From Streptomyces luteogriseus (GTDB taxonomy: Bacteria; Actinomycetota; Actinomycetes; Streptomycetales; Streptomycetaceae), in NCBI RefSeq assembly GCF_014205055.1, contig NZ_JACHMS010000001.1, positions 6,014,001 through 6,078,000 on the forward strand: 64,000 bases of DNA. Direction: 5' to 3'. The notes beneath the pieces were generated by a model that worked only from the letters and a program-made list of their open reading frames with translations, was not told the origin of the DNA and made no database searches. The number at the start of each line of letters is the position of its first letter. The first letter of the stretch is position 1. The translations under genes and the position numbers were made by a program. Positions 51,701-60,218 of this stretch are shown here, piece by piece.

Positions 51701-52972
51701 TCAAACCGTCCGGAACGCCAGCACCACGTTGTGCCCACCGAACCCGAACGAGTCGTTCAGCGCGGCGATGCGGCCTTCGACGGGCAGCTTCCGAGCCTCA
51801 CCCCGGACGACATCGGCATTCGCCTCCGCCTCGGGGTCGAGGTTCTCCACGTTGATCGTCGGCGGAGCCACCCGGTGGTACAGCGCGAGCACGGTCGCGA
51901 CCGTCTCGACACCACCCGCACCACCCAGCAGATGCCCGGTCATCGACTTCGTCGCGGACACCGCGAAGTGGTCGGCGTCGTCGCCGAACACCTTCCGCAG
52001 CGCCTTCAGCTCGGCGATGTCACCCGCCGGTGTCGACGTCGCGTGCGCGTTGACGTGCACGATCTCCGCCGGGTCCAGGTCGTTGCGGTCCATCAGGTTC
52101 TGCAGGGCGTGCGAGATGCCCCGCCCCTCCGGCTCCGGCTGCACGATGTCGTGCGCGTCGGCGGAGATGCCCTGCCCGACCGCCTCCGCGTACACCCGGG
52201 CACCGCGCTTCGCGGCGTGCTCGGCGGACTCCAGGACCACGACACCGGCGCCCTCACCGAGGACGAAGCCGTCGCGGGCGGTGTCGTAGGGACGCGACGC
52301 GCCCTGCGGGTCGTCGTTGTTCTTGGACATCGCCATCATGTTGCCGAACGCGGCGATGGGCAGCGGGTGGATCGCCGCCTCCGTGCCACCCGCGACGACG
52401 ACGTCGGCGCGGCCGGTGCGGATCATCTCGATGGCGTAGCCGATGGCCTCGGCGCCCGAGGCGCAGGCGGAGACCGGCGTGTGCACGCCCGCACGGGCGC
52501 CCACGGCCAGACCCACGTTGGCCGAGGGGCTGTTGGGCATCAGCATGGGCACGGTGTGCGGGGAGACGCGGCGGACGCCCTTCTCCTTCAACACGTCGTA
52601 CTGGTCGAGCAGCGTCGTCACACCGCCGATACCGGAGGCGATGACCGCGCCGAGCCGGTCGGGGTCGATGTTCGGGTCCTCGCCGGCCTTCGCTTCGAAA
52701 CCGGCGTCGGCCCAGGCCTCCTTGGCCGCGACCAGCGCGAACTGCGCCGAGCGGTCCAGTCGGCGGGCCTGCGGCCGCGGGATGACCTCGGTGGGCTCCA
52801 CGGCGACCGGGGCCGCGATCTTGACGGCCTGGTCGGCCGCCCAGTCCTGCTCCAGGGGCTTGACGCCGGACTTGCCGGCGATCAGGCCCTCCCAGGTAGA
52901 GGCTGCGTCGCCACCCAGCGGTGTGGTTGCGCCGATACCGGTGACGACCACGGTGCGATTGGTCGGGCTCAC
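51701..52972 (-). CDS. fabF: 3-oxoacyl-ACP synthase II
   Basis: 423 aa. Catalytic triad: Cys in SACASGAEAIGYA (about residue 170), His in HVNAHATSTPAGD and His in TKSMTGHLLGGAGG. It performs the chain-elongating condensations of type II fatty acid synthesis. Last gene of fabD-fabH-acpP-fabF; 86 bp separate it from acpP. The GTG start has GAGAGA upstream. In S. coelicolor the same cluster is essential and activated by FasR. Confidence 0.97.
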   Translation of the reverse strand: MSPTNRTVVVTGIGATTPLGGDAASTWEGLIAGKSGVKPLEQDWAADQAVKIAAPVAVEPTEVIPRPQARRLDRSAQFALVAAKEAWADAGFEAKAGEDPNIDPDRLGAVIASGIGGVTTLLDQYDVLKEKGVRRVSPHTVPMLMPNSPSANVGLAVGARAGVHTPVSACASGAEAIGYAIEMIRTGRADVVVAGGTEAAIHPLPIAAFGNMMAMSKNNDDPQGASRPYDTARDGFVLGEGAGVVVLESAEHAAKRGARVYAEAVGQGISADAHDIVQPEPEGRGISHALQNLMDRNDLDPAEIVHVNAHATSTPAGDIAELKALRKVFGDDADHFAVSATKSMTGHLLGGAGGVETVATVLALYHRVAPPTINVENLDPEAEANADVVRGEARKLPVEGRIAALNDSFGFGGHNVVLAFRTV

Positions 52973-53058
52973 GGGAATTCTCTCTCCAACGGTTACGAGG
53001 ATTAAGCGGCGCCACCGCCGGGTGGCGGGGCAGTCAGCCCAAAGGCCGGATCGGCCGA

Positions 53059-53307
53059 TCAGCCCTGGTGCTTGAGGATGTAGTCGGTCGCGTCGCCGAC
53101 CGTCTTGAGGTTCTTGACGTCCTCGTCGGGGATCTTGACGTCGAAGCGCTCTTCGGCGGCGACGACGACCTCGACCATGGACAGCGAGTCGACGTCCAGG
53201 TCGTCGGTGAAGGACTTGTCCAGCTGGACGTCCTCAACCGGGATGCCGGCGATCTCGTTCACGATCTCGGCGAGACCGGCGACGATCTCTTCCTGAGTGG
53301 CGGCCAT
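53059..53307 (-). CDS. acpP: Acyl carrier protein
   Basis: 82 aa. Phosphopantetheine attachment Ser41 in DLDVDSLSMVEV. Acidic four-helix ACP of fatty acid synthesis, carrying the growing acyl chain between FabD, FabH, FabF and the reductases. GAAGGAG precedes the ATG at normal spacing. Short gaps on both sides (86 and 81 bp) fit differential expression within one operon. Confidence 0.97.
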   Translation of the reverse strand: MAATQEEIVAGLAEIVNEIAGIPVEDVQLDKSFTDDLDVDSLSMVEVVVAAEERFDVKIPDEDVKNLKTVGDATDYILKHQG

Positions 53308-53388
53308 GTCGGCGCTCCTTCGTAGATATTCAGAGGGTGTGGCAGGTGTTTCCTCCGGTGCCGGATCGCATGATCCGGCACGGAGTGC

Positions 53389-54390
53389 CTAGGGGAGGGT
53401 AACGACAGTCGCGGCGTAGACGAGACCCGCCCCGAAGCCGATGACGAGCGCGGTGTCGCCGCTCTTCGCCTCTCCGGTCGCCAGGAGCCGCTCCATCGCG
53501 AGCGGGATCGAGGCGGCCGAGGTGTTGCCGGTGGTGCGTACGTCACGGGCGACCGTGACGGACTCCGGCAGCTTGAGTGTCTTCACCATCGAGTCGATGA
53601 TCCGCTCGTTGGCCTGGTGCGGGATGAAGACGTCCAGGTCGTCCGCGGTGATGCCGGCGGCGTCCAGCGCCTCCTTGGCGACCTTCGCCATCTCGAAGAC
53701 GGCCCAGCGGAACACCGCCTGGCCCTCCTGCGTGATGGCGGGGAACTTGGCGACCTCGCCGGAACGGTAGTCCGTCCACGGCACGGTCTGCTTGATGGTC
53801 TCGGACTTGTCGCCCTCGGAGCCCCAGACGGTGGGGCCGATCGCGGGCTCCTGGGCCGGGCCGACGACGACCGCGCCGGCGCCGTCGCCGAACAGGAAGG
53901 CCGTCGCGCGGTCCTCCAGGTCGGTCAGGTCGCTCAGCCGCTCGACACCGATCACCAGGACGTACTCCGCCGAGCCCTCGACGATCATGCCCTTGGCGAG
54001 GGTGAGGCCGTAGCCGAAGCCCGCGCAGCCGGCCGAGATGTCGAAGGCGGCGGCCTTGTTCGTACCGAGCTTGTCGGCGATCTCGGTGGCGACGGCCGGG
54101 GTCTGCTTGAAGTGCGAGACGGTCGAGACGATCACGCCGCCGATCTGCTCGGCGGAGATCCCGGCGTCGGCGATCGCCTTGCCGGACGCCTCGATCGACA
54201 TCGCGGCGACGGTCTCCTCGTCGTTCGCCCAGTGCCGCGTCTGGATGCCGGAGCGCGAGCGGATCCACTCGTCGGACGAGTCGATCGTCTCGAGGATCAC
54301 CTCGTTCGGCACGACCCGGGTCGGGCGGTAGCCGCCGACACCGAGGATGCGCGCGTACGGGGCGCCCTTGCTGGGCTTGATCTTCGCCAT
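53389..54390 (-). CDS. fabH: 3-oxoacyl-ACP synthase III
   Basis: 333 aa. Catalytic Cys122 in FDISAGCAGFGYG, His in IPHQANERI and Asn in TGNTSAASIP. It starts fatty acid chains by condensing an acyl-CoA with malonyl-ACP; in streptomycetes it also takes branched starters. CAAGGAG precedes the ATG. Lies 25 bp after fabD. Confidence 0.97.
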   Translation of the reverse strand: MAKIKPSKGAPYARILGVGGYRPTRVVPNEVILETIDSSDEWIRSRSGIQTRHWANDEETVAAMSIEASGKAIADAGISAEQIGGVIVSTVSHFKQTPAVATEIADKLGTNKAAAFDISAGCAGFGYGLTLAKGMIVEGSAEYVLVIGVERLSDLTDLEDRATAFLFGDGAGAVVVGPAQEPAIGPTVWGSEGDKSETIKQTVPWTDYRSGEVAKFPAITQEGQAVFRWAVFEMAKVAKEALDAAGITADDLDVFIPHQANERIIDSMVKTLKLPESVTVARDVRTTGNTSAASIPLAMERLLATGEAKSGDTALVIGFGAGLVYAATVVTLP

Positions 54391-54415
54391 GCGGTCGGCT
54401 CCTTGGGGGCGGCGG

Positions 54416-55351
54416 TCAGGCGTGCTCGGCGATGAGCTCGCGAGCCGCGTCGAGGTCGGCGGGGGACTTCAGGGCCAGCGTCTTCACCCCGGGCAGGGCC
54501 CGCTTGGCGAGGCCGGTGAGGGTGCCGCCGGGGCACACCTCGATCAGAGCCGTGACACCGAGCTCCTTGAAGGTCTCCATGCACAGGTCCCAGCGGACCG
54601 GGCTGGCGACCTGGCCGACCAGACGCTCCAGTACCTCGGCGCCGCCGGCGACGGTCCGGCCGTCCTTGTTGGAGACGTAACGGACCTTCGGGTCGCCGGG
54701 CGCCAGGGCCTCGGCGGCCTTGGCCAGGGTGTCGACGGCCGGTGCCATGTGGTGCGTGTGGAACGCGCCGGCGACCTTCAGCGCGACGACCTTGCGCACG
54801 CCCTCGGGCTTGTCCGCCTCCAGCGCGGCGATCTGCTCCTTGGTGCCGGCCGCGACGATCTGGCCCGCGCCGTTGATGTTCGCCGGGGTCAGGCCGAGCT
54901 TCTCCAGGTGCGGAACCGTCACCGCGGGGTCGCCGCCCAGCAGCGCGGCCATGCCGGTCTCGGTGACCGCGGCGGCCTCGGCCATGGCGAGCCCGCGGGT
55001 GCGGACCAGGCGGAGGGCCTCCTCGTGGGGGAGCACTCCGGCGAGCGAGGCGGCGGTGAACTCGCCGACGCTGTGCCCGGCGATCGCTCCGACCTTCTGC
55101 GGCAGCTCGGCGGGGTCGTCGAACAGCAGGTGGGCGGAGGCCAGTCCGGCCGCGACCAGCAGCGGCTGCGCCACCGCGGTGTCGCGGATCTCCTCCGCGT
55201 CGGCCTCGGTGCCGTAACGGATCAGGTCGAGTCCCGCGGCGTCGGACCAGGCCTCGAGGGCACCGCGAACACCGGGGAAGTCGAGCCATTGGGTGAGGAA
55301 GCCGGGCGCCTGAGCGCCCTGGCCGGGAGCGACGAGTACGAGCACTCTCAC
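54416..55351 (-). CDS. fabD: Malonyl-CoA:ACP transacylase
   Basis: 311 aa. LVLVAPGQGAQAPGF at the N-terminus, nucleophile Ser94 in GHSVGEFTAA, and the catalytic His in FHTHHMAPA. It loads malonyl onto ACP for FabH and FabF. GTG 55351 and GTG 55345 are both possible starts; purine-rich AAGAGAGA lies upstream. First gene of the operon, 83 bp after fasR. Confidence 0.96.
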   Translation of the reverse strand: MRVLVLVAPGQGAQAPGFLTQWLDFPGVRGALEAWSDAAGLDLIRYGTEADAEEIRDTAVAQPLLVAAGLASAHLLFDDPAELPQKVGAIAGHSVGEFTAASLAGVLPHEEALRLVRTRGLAMAEAAAVTETGMAALLGGDPAVTVPHLEKLGLTPANINGAGQIVAAGTKEQIAALEADKPEGVRKVVALKVAGAFHTHHMAPAVDTLAKAAEALAPGDPKVRYVSNKDGRTVAGGAEVLERLVGQVASPVRWDLCMETFKELGVTALIEVCPGGTLTGLAKRALPGVKTLALKSPADLDAARELIAEHA

Positions 55352-55408
55352 ACTCTCTCTTGGGTACGGGCACGGCCGCCCGTGGGGACAAGGACGAAGA
55401 ACACGGGG

Positions 55409-55435
55409 GGGTTTTGTCGATCCCCGACAAAACCC
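55409..55435. promoter_or_regulatory. Palindrome at the fasR stop/fabD leader, possible FasR operator or attenuator
   Basis: GGGTTTTGTCG (55409-55419) pairs perfectly with CGACAAAACCC (55425-55435) over a 5-nt loop. It overlaps the fasR stop codon and lies 58 bp before fabD. It may be the FasR binding site for fabD, or an RNA hairpin that tunes read-through. Confidence 0.55.
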
Positions 55436-56640
55436 TAGGGCTGGAGATCTCCATCGACCAGACGCCCCAGGATCAACGCGATCCGCAGTGTGAACGCAGA
55501 GCGTACATCGGAGGGTGACCAGCCGGTGACGTCAGTCACACGTCGAAGCCGGTAGCGGACGGTGTTGGGATGGACGAACAGCATCCGGGCGGCGCCCTCG
55601 AGACTGCTCGCCTGTTCGAGATAGACACTGAGGGTCTCCAGGAGCGCGGCCCCGGCCTCCTCCAGCGGTCTGTAGATCTCCTCCACCAGCTGCTCACGGG
55701 CCGAGGGGTCCCCGGCCATCGCCCGCTCCGGGAGCAGATCGTCCGCCAGGACCGGGCGCGGGGCGTCCTGCCAGGCGGAACACGCCTTCAGCCCGGCCGC
55801 GGCGGCCTGCGCGGACCGGGTGGCGGCCAGCAGGTCGGGCACCACCGGGCCCGCCACGACCGGCCCGGCCGCGAACGGGCCGATGAGCGACTTGGCGACG
55901 GCCAGCGGGTTGTCGCTGCCGCCCGCGATGACGACCAGCCGGTCGCCGAGCACCCCGGTGAGCACCTGGAGCTTGGCGTGACGGGCCGCGCGCCGTATGG
56001 CCTCGACGGTCAGCTCGCTGTCCCCGTCGGGCGCCGTGCCGAGCACCACGCACACGTGCTCCGGGGAGTTCCAGCCCAGGGCGGCGGCCCGGGACACGGC
56101 CCCCTCGTCGGCCTCGCCGCTGAGCACGGCGTTCACCACCAAGGACTCCAGCCGGGCGTCCCAGGCGCCGCGTGCCTCGGCGGCCTGCGCGTACACCTGG
56201 GCCGTGGCGAAGGCGATCTCCCGGGCGTAGACGAGCAGCGCCTCGCGCAGCACCCGCTCGTCGCCCGGGGCCGCGACCTCGTCGATCGCGCTCTCCATGA
56301 CCTCGATGGTGGTGCGCACCATCTCCACGGTCTGGCGCAGGGTGATCGCCCGGGTCAGCTCGCGCGGCGCGGTGCCGAACACGTCGGTGGAGATGGCCTG
56401 CGGGGCGTCCGGACGCCGGAACCACTCGGTGAACGCGGCGATGCCCGCCTGTGCGACCAGACCGATCCAGGAACGGTTCTCCGGGGGCATGGCCCGGTAC
56501 CAGGGCAGCGTCTCGTCCATCCGCGCGATGGCCTGCGCGGCGAGCGATCCGGACGACTTCTCCAGCCGCTTCAGCGTCGCGGCATGCGGATGGACGTCAT
56601 GGGCTGCGGCTTCGTTCTTGCTGGTTTCGGGTTCGGGCAC
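55435..56640 (-). CDS. fasR: FasR, PucR-type activator of fatty acid synthesis
   Basis: 401 aa. The C-terminal HTH (ARMLFVHPNTVRYRLRRV, about residue 350) is the PucR/CdaR type. The middle has a GGDEF-like PucR region (HVCVVLGTAPDG, LVVIAGGSDN). The position directly upstream of fabD on the same strand is that of S. coelicolor FasR, which is known to activate fabDHPF. GTG start at 56640 with a weak ribosome-binding site. Confidence 0.93.
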   Translation of the reverse strand: MPEPETSKNEAAAHDVHPHAATLKRLEKSSGSLAAQAIARMDETLPWYRAMPPENRSWIGLVAQAGIAAFTEWFRRPDAPQAISTDVFGTAPRELTRAITLRQTVEMVRTTIEVMESAIDEVAAPGDERVLREALLVYAREIAFATAQVYAQAAEARGAWDARLESLVVNAVLSGEADEGAVSRAAALGWNSPEHVCVVLGTAPDGDSELTVEAIRRAARHAKLQVLTGVLGDRLVVIAGGSDNPLAVAKSLIGPFAAGPVVAGPVVPDLLAATRSAQAAAAGLKACSAWQDAPRPVLADDLLPERAMAGDPSAREQLVEEIYRPLEEAGAALLETLSVYLEQASSLEGAARMLFVHPNTVRYRLRRVTDVTGWSPSDVRSAFTLRIALILGRLVDGDLQP

Positions 56641-56702
56641 GGGGACAAGACTGCCTTATCCGGACGGGAAGGTGGGCCGCCGGGTCTACGGTGGAGCGCG
56701 TG

Positions 56703-57368
56703 ATGGACATTCGGCGCGCGGGTGAGCGCTACCGGGGCGGCGACCCGGCGACCGGAATCGCGTCGCGGCACGCCTTCTCCTTCGGGTCCCACTACGACCC
56801 GGACAACCTCCGGTTCGGCGCGGTGCTCGCGTGCAACGAGGAGCGCCTCGCGCCCGGGGCCGGCTTCGACGAGCATCCGCACAGTCACACCGAGATCGTG
56901 ACGTGGGTGGTGGAGGGCGAGCTGACCCACCGGGACTCCACCGGGCACGAGTCGGTCGTACGCCACGGGGACGTGCAGCGCCTCAGCTCGGCGGGTGGGG
57001 TGCGGCACGTGGAGCGCAACGACGGCCCGGAGCCCCTGACCTTCATCCAGATGTGGCTCGCCCCCCTCCGGCCCGGCGGCGACCCGTTCTACGAGGTCGT
57101 CCACGGCATCGCCGACTCGACGCCGTACGCCGTCCCCGAGGCCGGCGCGATACTGCACGTGCGCCGCCTGGGGGCGGGGGAGCGGACGGCGGTACCGGAC
57201 GGGCCGTACGCGTACGTGCACGTCGTACGCGGTGCCGTCCGCCTGGACGGCGAGGAACTGGGCGCCGGTGACGCCGCCCGGATCACGGACGCCAAGGGCC
57301 TGGAGGCCGAGGGCGTGACGGAGGCGGAGCTGCTGGTCTGGGAGATGGGCCAGAGGCCGACGGTCTAG
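56703..57368 (+). CDS. Pirin-like bicupin protein
   Basis: 221 aa. Pirin N-domain with HAFSFGSHYDPDNLRFGAVL and metal ligands in FDEHPHSHTEIVTWVVEGEL and later GGVRHVE. The C-terminal cupin half is shortened compared with full pirins (about 290 aa). TACGGT at 56687-56692 sits 7 nt before GTG 56700, so translation may start there, leaderless, one codon earlier. Some pirins have quercetinase activity. Divergent from fasR. Confidence 0.9.
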   Translation: MDIRRAGERYRGGDPATGIASRHAFSFGSHYDPDNLRFGAVLACNEERLAPGAGFDEHPHSHTEIVTWVVEGELTHRDSTGHESVVRHGDVQRLSSAGGVRHVERNDGPEPLTFIQMWLAPLRPGGDPFYEVVHGIADSTPYAVPEAGAILHVRRLGAGERTAVPDGPYAYVHVVRGAVRLDGEELGAGDAARITDAKGLEAEGVTEAELLVWEMGQRPTV

Positions 57369-57383
57369 CGGCCGGGGCTCGCT

Positions 57384-58199
57384 CTACAGCTCCGCGAGCA
57401 CCGCGTCCGTGAACGGCGGCCACGCCTCGGTCGCCCAGGGCCCGAACGCCCGGTCCGTCAGGGCCACGCAGGCAGCGCCCGCGTCCGGGTCGATCCACAG
57501 GAACGTACCCGACTGCCCGAAATGCCCGAATGTGCGCGGCGAGGACGAGGAGCCCGTCCAGTGCGGCGACTTGGAGTCGCGGATCTCGAAGCCGAGCCCC
57601 CAGTCGTTGGGGTTCTGATGGCCGTACCCCGGCAGGACGCCCTTGGTGCCCGGGTAGTGCACGGTCATCGCCGAGGCGACCGTGCGGGGGTCCAGCAGCC
57701 GCGGCGCCTGCACCTCGGCCGCGAACCGCAGCAGGTCCTCCACCGTCGACACCCCGTCCTTGGCCGGGGAGCCCTCCAGGGTCGTCGAGTTCATGCCGAG
57801 CGGCTCCAGCACGGCCTGCCGCAGGTACTCCCCGAACGGGATGTCGGTGGCCTTCTCCACATGGTCGCCCAGCTGCTCGAAGCCGGCGTTGGAGTACAGC
57901 CGGCGCTCCCCGGGCGGGGCCGTGACCTTGTGCTCGTCGAAGGCGAGGCCCGAGGTGTGCGCGAGCAGGTGCCGGACCGTCGACCCGGTGGGGCCCGCCG
58001 GCTCGTCGAACTCGACGGCCCCCTCCTCGTACGCGACGAGCACCGCGTAGGCGGCCAGGGGCTTGGTCACCGACGCGAGCGGGAACCGCTGTCCGGCCGG
58101 CCCGTGGGTGCCGAGGACGGTGCCGTCCGCTCGTACGACGCCCGCCGCAGCGGTGGGAACCGGCCAGTTATCGATCAACGCGAGGCTCTTCAGCGACAT
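57384..58199 (-). CDS. Serine hydrolase, class C beta-lactamase-like
   Basis: 271 aa, no signal peptide. Motif 1 SVTK (about residue 43), motif 2 YSN in RRLYSNAGFEQLG, motif 3 HFGQSG near residue 230. Complete catalytic set, but the cytoplasmic location argues against a resistance role; such proteins are often esterases or D-aminopeptidases. Convergent with the pirin gene. Confidence 0.9.
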   Translation of the reverse strand: MSLKSLALIDNWPVPTAAAGVVRADGTVLGTHGPAGQRFPLASVTKPLAAYAVLVAYEEGAVEFDEPAGPTGSTVRHLLAHTSGLAFDEHKVTAPPGERRLYSNAGFEQLGDHVEKATDIPFGEYLRQAVLEPLGMNSTTLEGSPAKDGVSTVEDLLRFAAEVQAPRLLDPRTVASAMTVHYPGTKGVLPGYGHQNPNDWGLGFEIRDSKSPHWTGSSSSPRTFGHFGQSGTFLWIDPDAGAACVALTDRAFGPWATEAWPPFTDAVLAEL

Positions 58200-58217
58200 G
58201 CGTTCGAGCCTATGCGC

Positions 58218-58536
58218 TCAGGGTGCGAGCTCCGGCAAAGGGTCGGGCTCGGGGCGGAAACCGAGCGAGACGTACAGCGGCTCCGGCCGCCTTGCCGACG
58301 CGGTGGTCGATCGTCCCGGCCACCATGCAGGCCGTCGCCCCCGGCCGCTCCGGATGGTCCACGACGGACGCCCTGAAGTCCCCGTCGGGATCGCCCGGTT
58401 CGGCCCCCGGCACGGGCAGGGACTCCCTGTGCCGGGCGACGGACGGATCGGAGGCGACCACCGAGTCGATCACCGGCCGGCGCAGCCGCAGGACCTCTTC
58501 GGCGTCCCCGGGCAGGGTGCGACGCGCCACACTCAT
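58218..58536 (-). pseudogene. GNAT acetyltransferase, internally deleted and frameshifted
   Basis: The N-terminal part reads like a GNAT enzyme (RRTLPGDAEEVLRLRRPVID, then FRASVVDHPERPGATACMVA, GTIDHR). The coding then jumps: the last residues, PLYVSLGFRPEPDPLPELAP, are the typical GNAT C-terminus but lie in another frame, ending in TGA at 58218-58220. The acetyl-CoA-binding core (about 50-60 residues) is missing. This points to a deletion plus frameshift. A readable 113-codon frame to 58210 crosses it but makes a nonsense tail. Confidence 0.8.
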
Positions 58537-58596
58537 GAGTCCGTACGTCAACCGGCCGGATCAGGAAACGTCCTGCCGATTTCTTACCGTCCGCGC

Positions 58597-58627
58597 TTGC
58601 TTCGAGCGCACTCCAAGGTTCTAGCGT
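58597..58627 (+). promoter_or_regulatory. MerR-type promoter with 19-bp spacer
   Basis: -35 TTGCTT (58597-58602), 19-bp spacer, -10 TAGCGT (58622-58627). Inside the spacer region lies the near-palindrome CTTCGAGCGCACTCCAAG (58600-58617), the usual MerR operator geometry. Confidence 0.75.
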
Positions 58628-58634
58628 TGGGGTC

Positions 58635-59102
58635 ATGACGGTGATGGAGACCACGGGGACCAGGACCGACACCTGCGCCGGCCCGACGCAGCAGCAGAAC
58701 CGGCGCCCGGACGGCGACGACCACTACACGATCAGCGAGGTCGTCGCCTTCACCGGCCTGACGGCACACACCCTGCGCTGGTACGAGCGCATCGGCCTGA
58801 TGCCGCACATCGACCGGTCCCACACCGGCCAGCGCCGCTACACCAACCGCGACCTCGACTGGCTCGACCTCGTCGGCAAGCTCCGCCTGACGGGCATGCC
58901 GGTCGCGGACATGGTGCGGTACGCGGAACTGGTGCGCGAGGGCGACCACACCTACGGCGAGCGCTTCGAACTGCTCCAGACGACCCGCGAGGACGTCCTG
59001 GCCAGGATCGACGAACTCCGGGGCACGCTCGCCGTGCTCGACCGGAAGATCAGTTTCTACGCGGACGCCGGGCGTGCCCTGGCGTCGGAGAGGTCCCGAT
59101 GA
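58635..59102 (+). CDS. MerR family transcriptional regulator
   Basis: 155 aa. HTH near residue 37-105 (YTISEVVAFTGLTAHTLRWY, ERIGLMPHIDRSHTGQRRYT, LDLVGKLRLTGMPVADM) and a coiled-coil dimerisation helix at the C-terminus. No Cys except one near the N-terminus (DTCAGP), so it is not a metal sensor of the usual kind. Its ATG is 7 nt from the -10, likely leaderless. It overlaps the aldo/keto reductase gene by 4 bp; the pair probably responds to aldehydes. Confidence 0.93.
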   Translation: MTVMETTGTRTDTCAGPTQQQNRRPDGDDHYTISEVVAFTGLTAHTLRWYERIGLMPHIDRSHTGQRRYTNRDLDWLDLVGKLRLTGMPVADMVRYAELVREGDHTYGERFELLQTTREDVLARIDELRGTLAVLDRKISFYADAGRALASERSR

Positions 59103-60115
59103 CGGACGGCAGGATCACGACGGCGAAGCTCGGCGACCACGGTCCCGAGGTGAGCGTCCAGGGCCTGGGCTGCATGGGCATGAGCTTCGGCTACGGCCCC
59201 TCGGACGCGGACGCGTCCCGGGCCACGCTGGAGCGGGCGCTCGAACTGGGCGTCACCTTCTACGACACGGCCGACGCGTACGGCGCCGGCGAGAACGAGC
59301 GGTTCCTCGCCCCCTTCTTCAAGGCCCACCGCGACGAGGTCGTCATCGCGACCAAGTTCGCCCTGTCGATACCCCCGGACGACCCGACGCGCCGCGTCAT
59401 CCGCAACGACCCGCCCTACATCCGCCAGGCCGTCGAGGCGAGCCTGAAGCGCCTGGACGTCGACGCCATCGACCTCTACTACATGCACCGGCGCGATGTG
59501 AACGTGCCGATCGAGGAGAGTGTCGGCACCATGGCCGACCTGGTCCGCGAGGGCAAGGTCAAGCACCTCGGCCTGAGCGAGGTCACGGCCGGTGAACTGC
59601 GCGCCGCCCACGCCGTCCACCCCATCGCGGCCGTGCAGTCGGAGTGGTCGCTGTTCAGCCGTGACATCGAGACGCACGTCGTCCCCGCCGCCCGTGAGCT
59701 GGGCGTGACCCTCGTCCCGTACTCCCCCCTCGGCCGGGGCTTCCTCACCGGCTCGTTCACCGATGCCGAGCAGGACCTGAGCGCCGGTGACTTCCGTCGC
59801 CAGCAGCCCCGCTTCACGGGCGACAACGCCATGGCGAACGCGACCCTGCTGGAGCTGATCCGCTCGGTGGCCAAGGCCCACGACGCGACCCTCGGTCAGA
59901 TCGCCCTGGCCTGGGTGCAGCAGCGGGCGACGGTCCACGGCCTCCCGGTCATCCCGATCCCGGGTACCCGCAAGCCCGCCAGGGTGGAGGAGAACACGGC
60001 GGCGACCCGGATCGTCCTGACCGACGGGCAACTGGACCTGCTGGACGGCATAGCGGCCCAGGTGGCGGGCACGCGGTACGCGGACATGACCTTCACGTCG
60101 GCGGGCCGGGAGTAA
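59099..60115 (+). CDS. Aldo/keto reductase
   Basis: 338 aa. Catalytic tetrad residues: Asp/Tyr in FYDTADAYGAGENERF, Lys in VVIATKFALS and His in DLYYMHRRDVNVPIEE. The NADPH-binding end is VIPIPGTRKPARVEENTAA. Similar to the AKR13/YakC-like group. Translationally coupled to the MerR regulator by ATGA and transcribed from the MerR-type promoter. Confidence 0.95.
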   Translation: MTDGRITTAKLGDHGPEVSVQGLGCMGMSFGYGPSDADASRATLERALELGVTFYDTADAYGAGENERFLAPFFKAHRDEVVIATKFALSIPPDDPTRRVIRNDPPYIRQAVEASLKRLDVDAIDLYYMHRRDVNVPIEESVGTMADLVREGKVKHLGLSEVTAGELRAAHAVHPIAAVQSEWSLFSRDIETHVVPAARELGVTLVPYSPLGRGFLTGSFTDAEQDLSAGDFRRQQPRFTGDNAMANATLLELIRSVAKAHDATLGQIALAWVQQRATVHGLPVIPIPGTRKPARVEENTAATRIVLTDGQLDLLDGIAAQVAGTRYADMTFTSAGRE

Positions 60116-60121
60116 AGGTCT

Positions 60122-60180
60122 TCAGGGGCGCGGGGCCGTGTCGATGTGCGGCTCCGCCGCGTGGGCGCGACCAGCCACAT
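60122..60180 (+). repeat. Dispersed intergenic repeat, copy 4 (longer form)
   Basis: CAGGGGCGCGGGGCCGTGTC, then a GATGTGCGGCTCCGCCGCGT hairpin-forming block and GGGCGCGACCAGCCAC. It starts 7 nt after the aldo/keto reductase stop. Confidence 0.65.
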
Positions 60181-60218
60181 GCGGCACGCACCCGCCGGCG
60201 CGCGGCACCCCGCAGACG

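Noticed and set aside
51701..55351. Type II polyketide synthase genes
   Set aside because: The KS/ACP/AT set is ordinary fatty acid synthesis: FabH and FabD are present, there is no chain-length factor, and FasR and DUF3145 flank it as in the primary locus.
57384..58199. A true antibiotic-resistance beta-lactamase
   Set aside because: The motifs are complete, but there is no export signal and the overall pattern fits esterase/aminopeptidase relatives.
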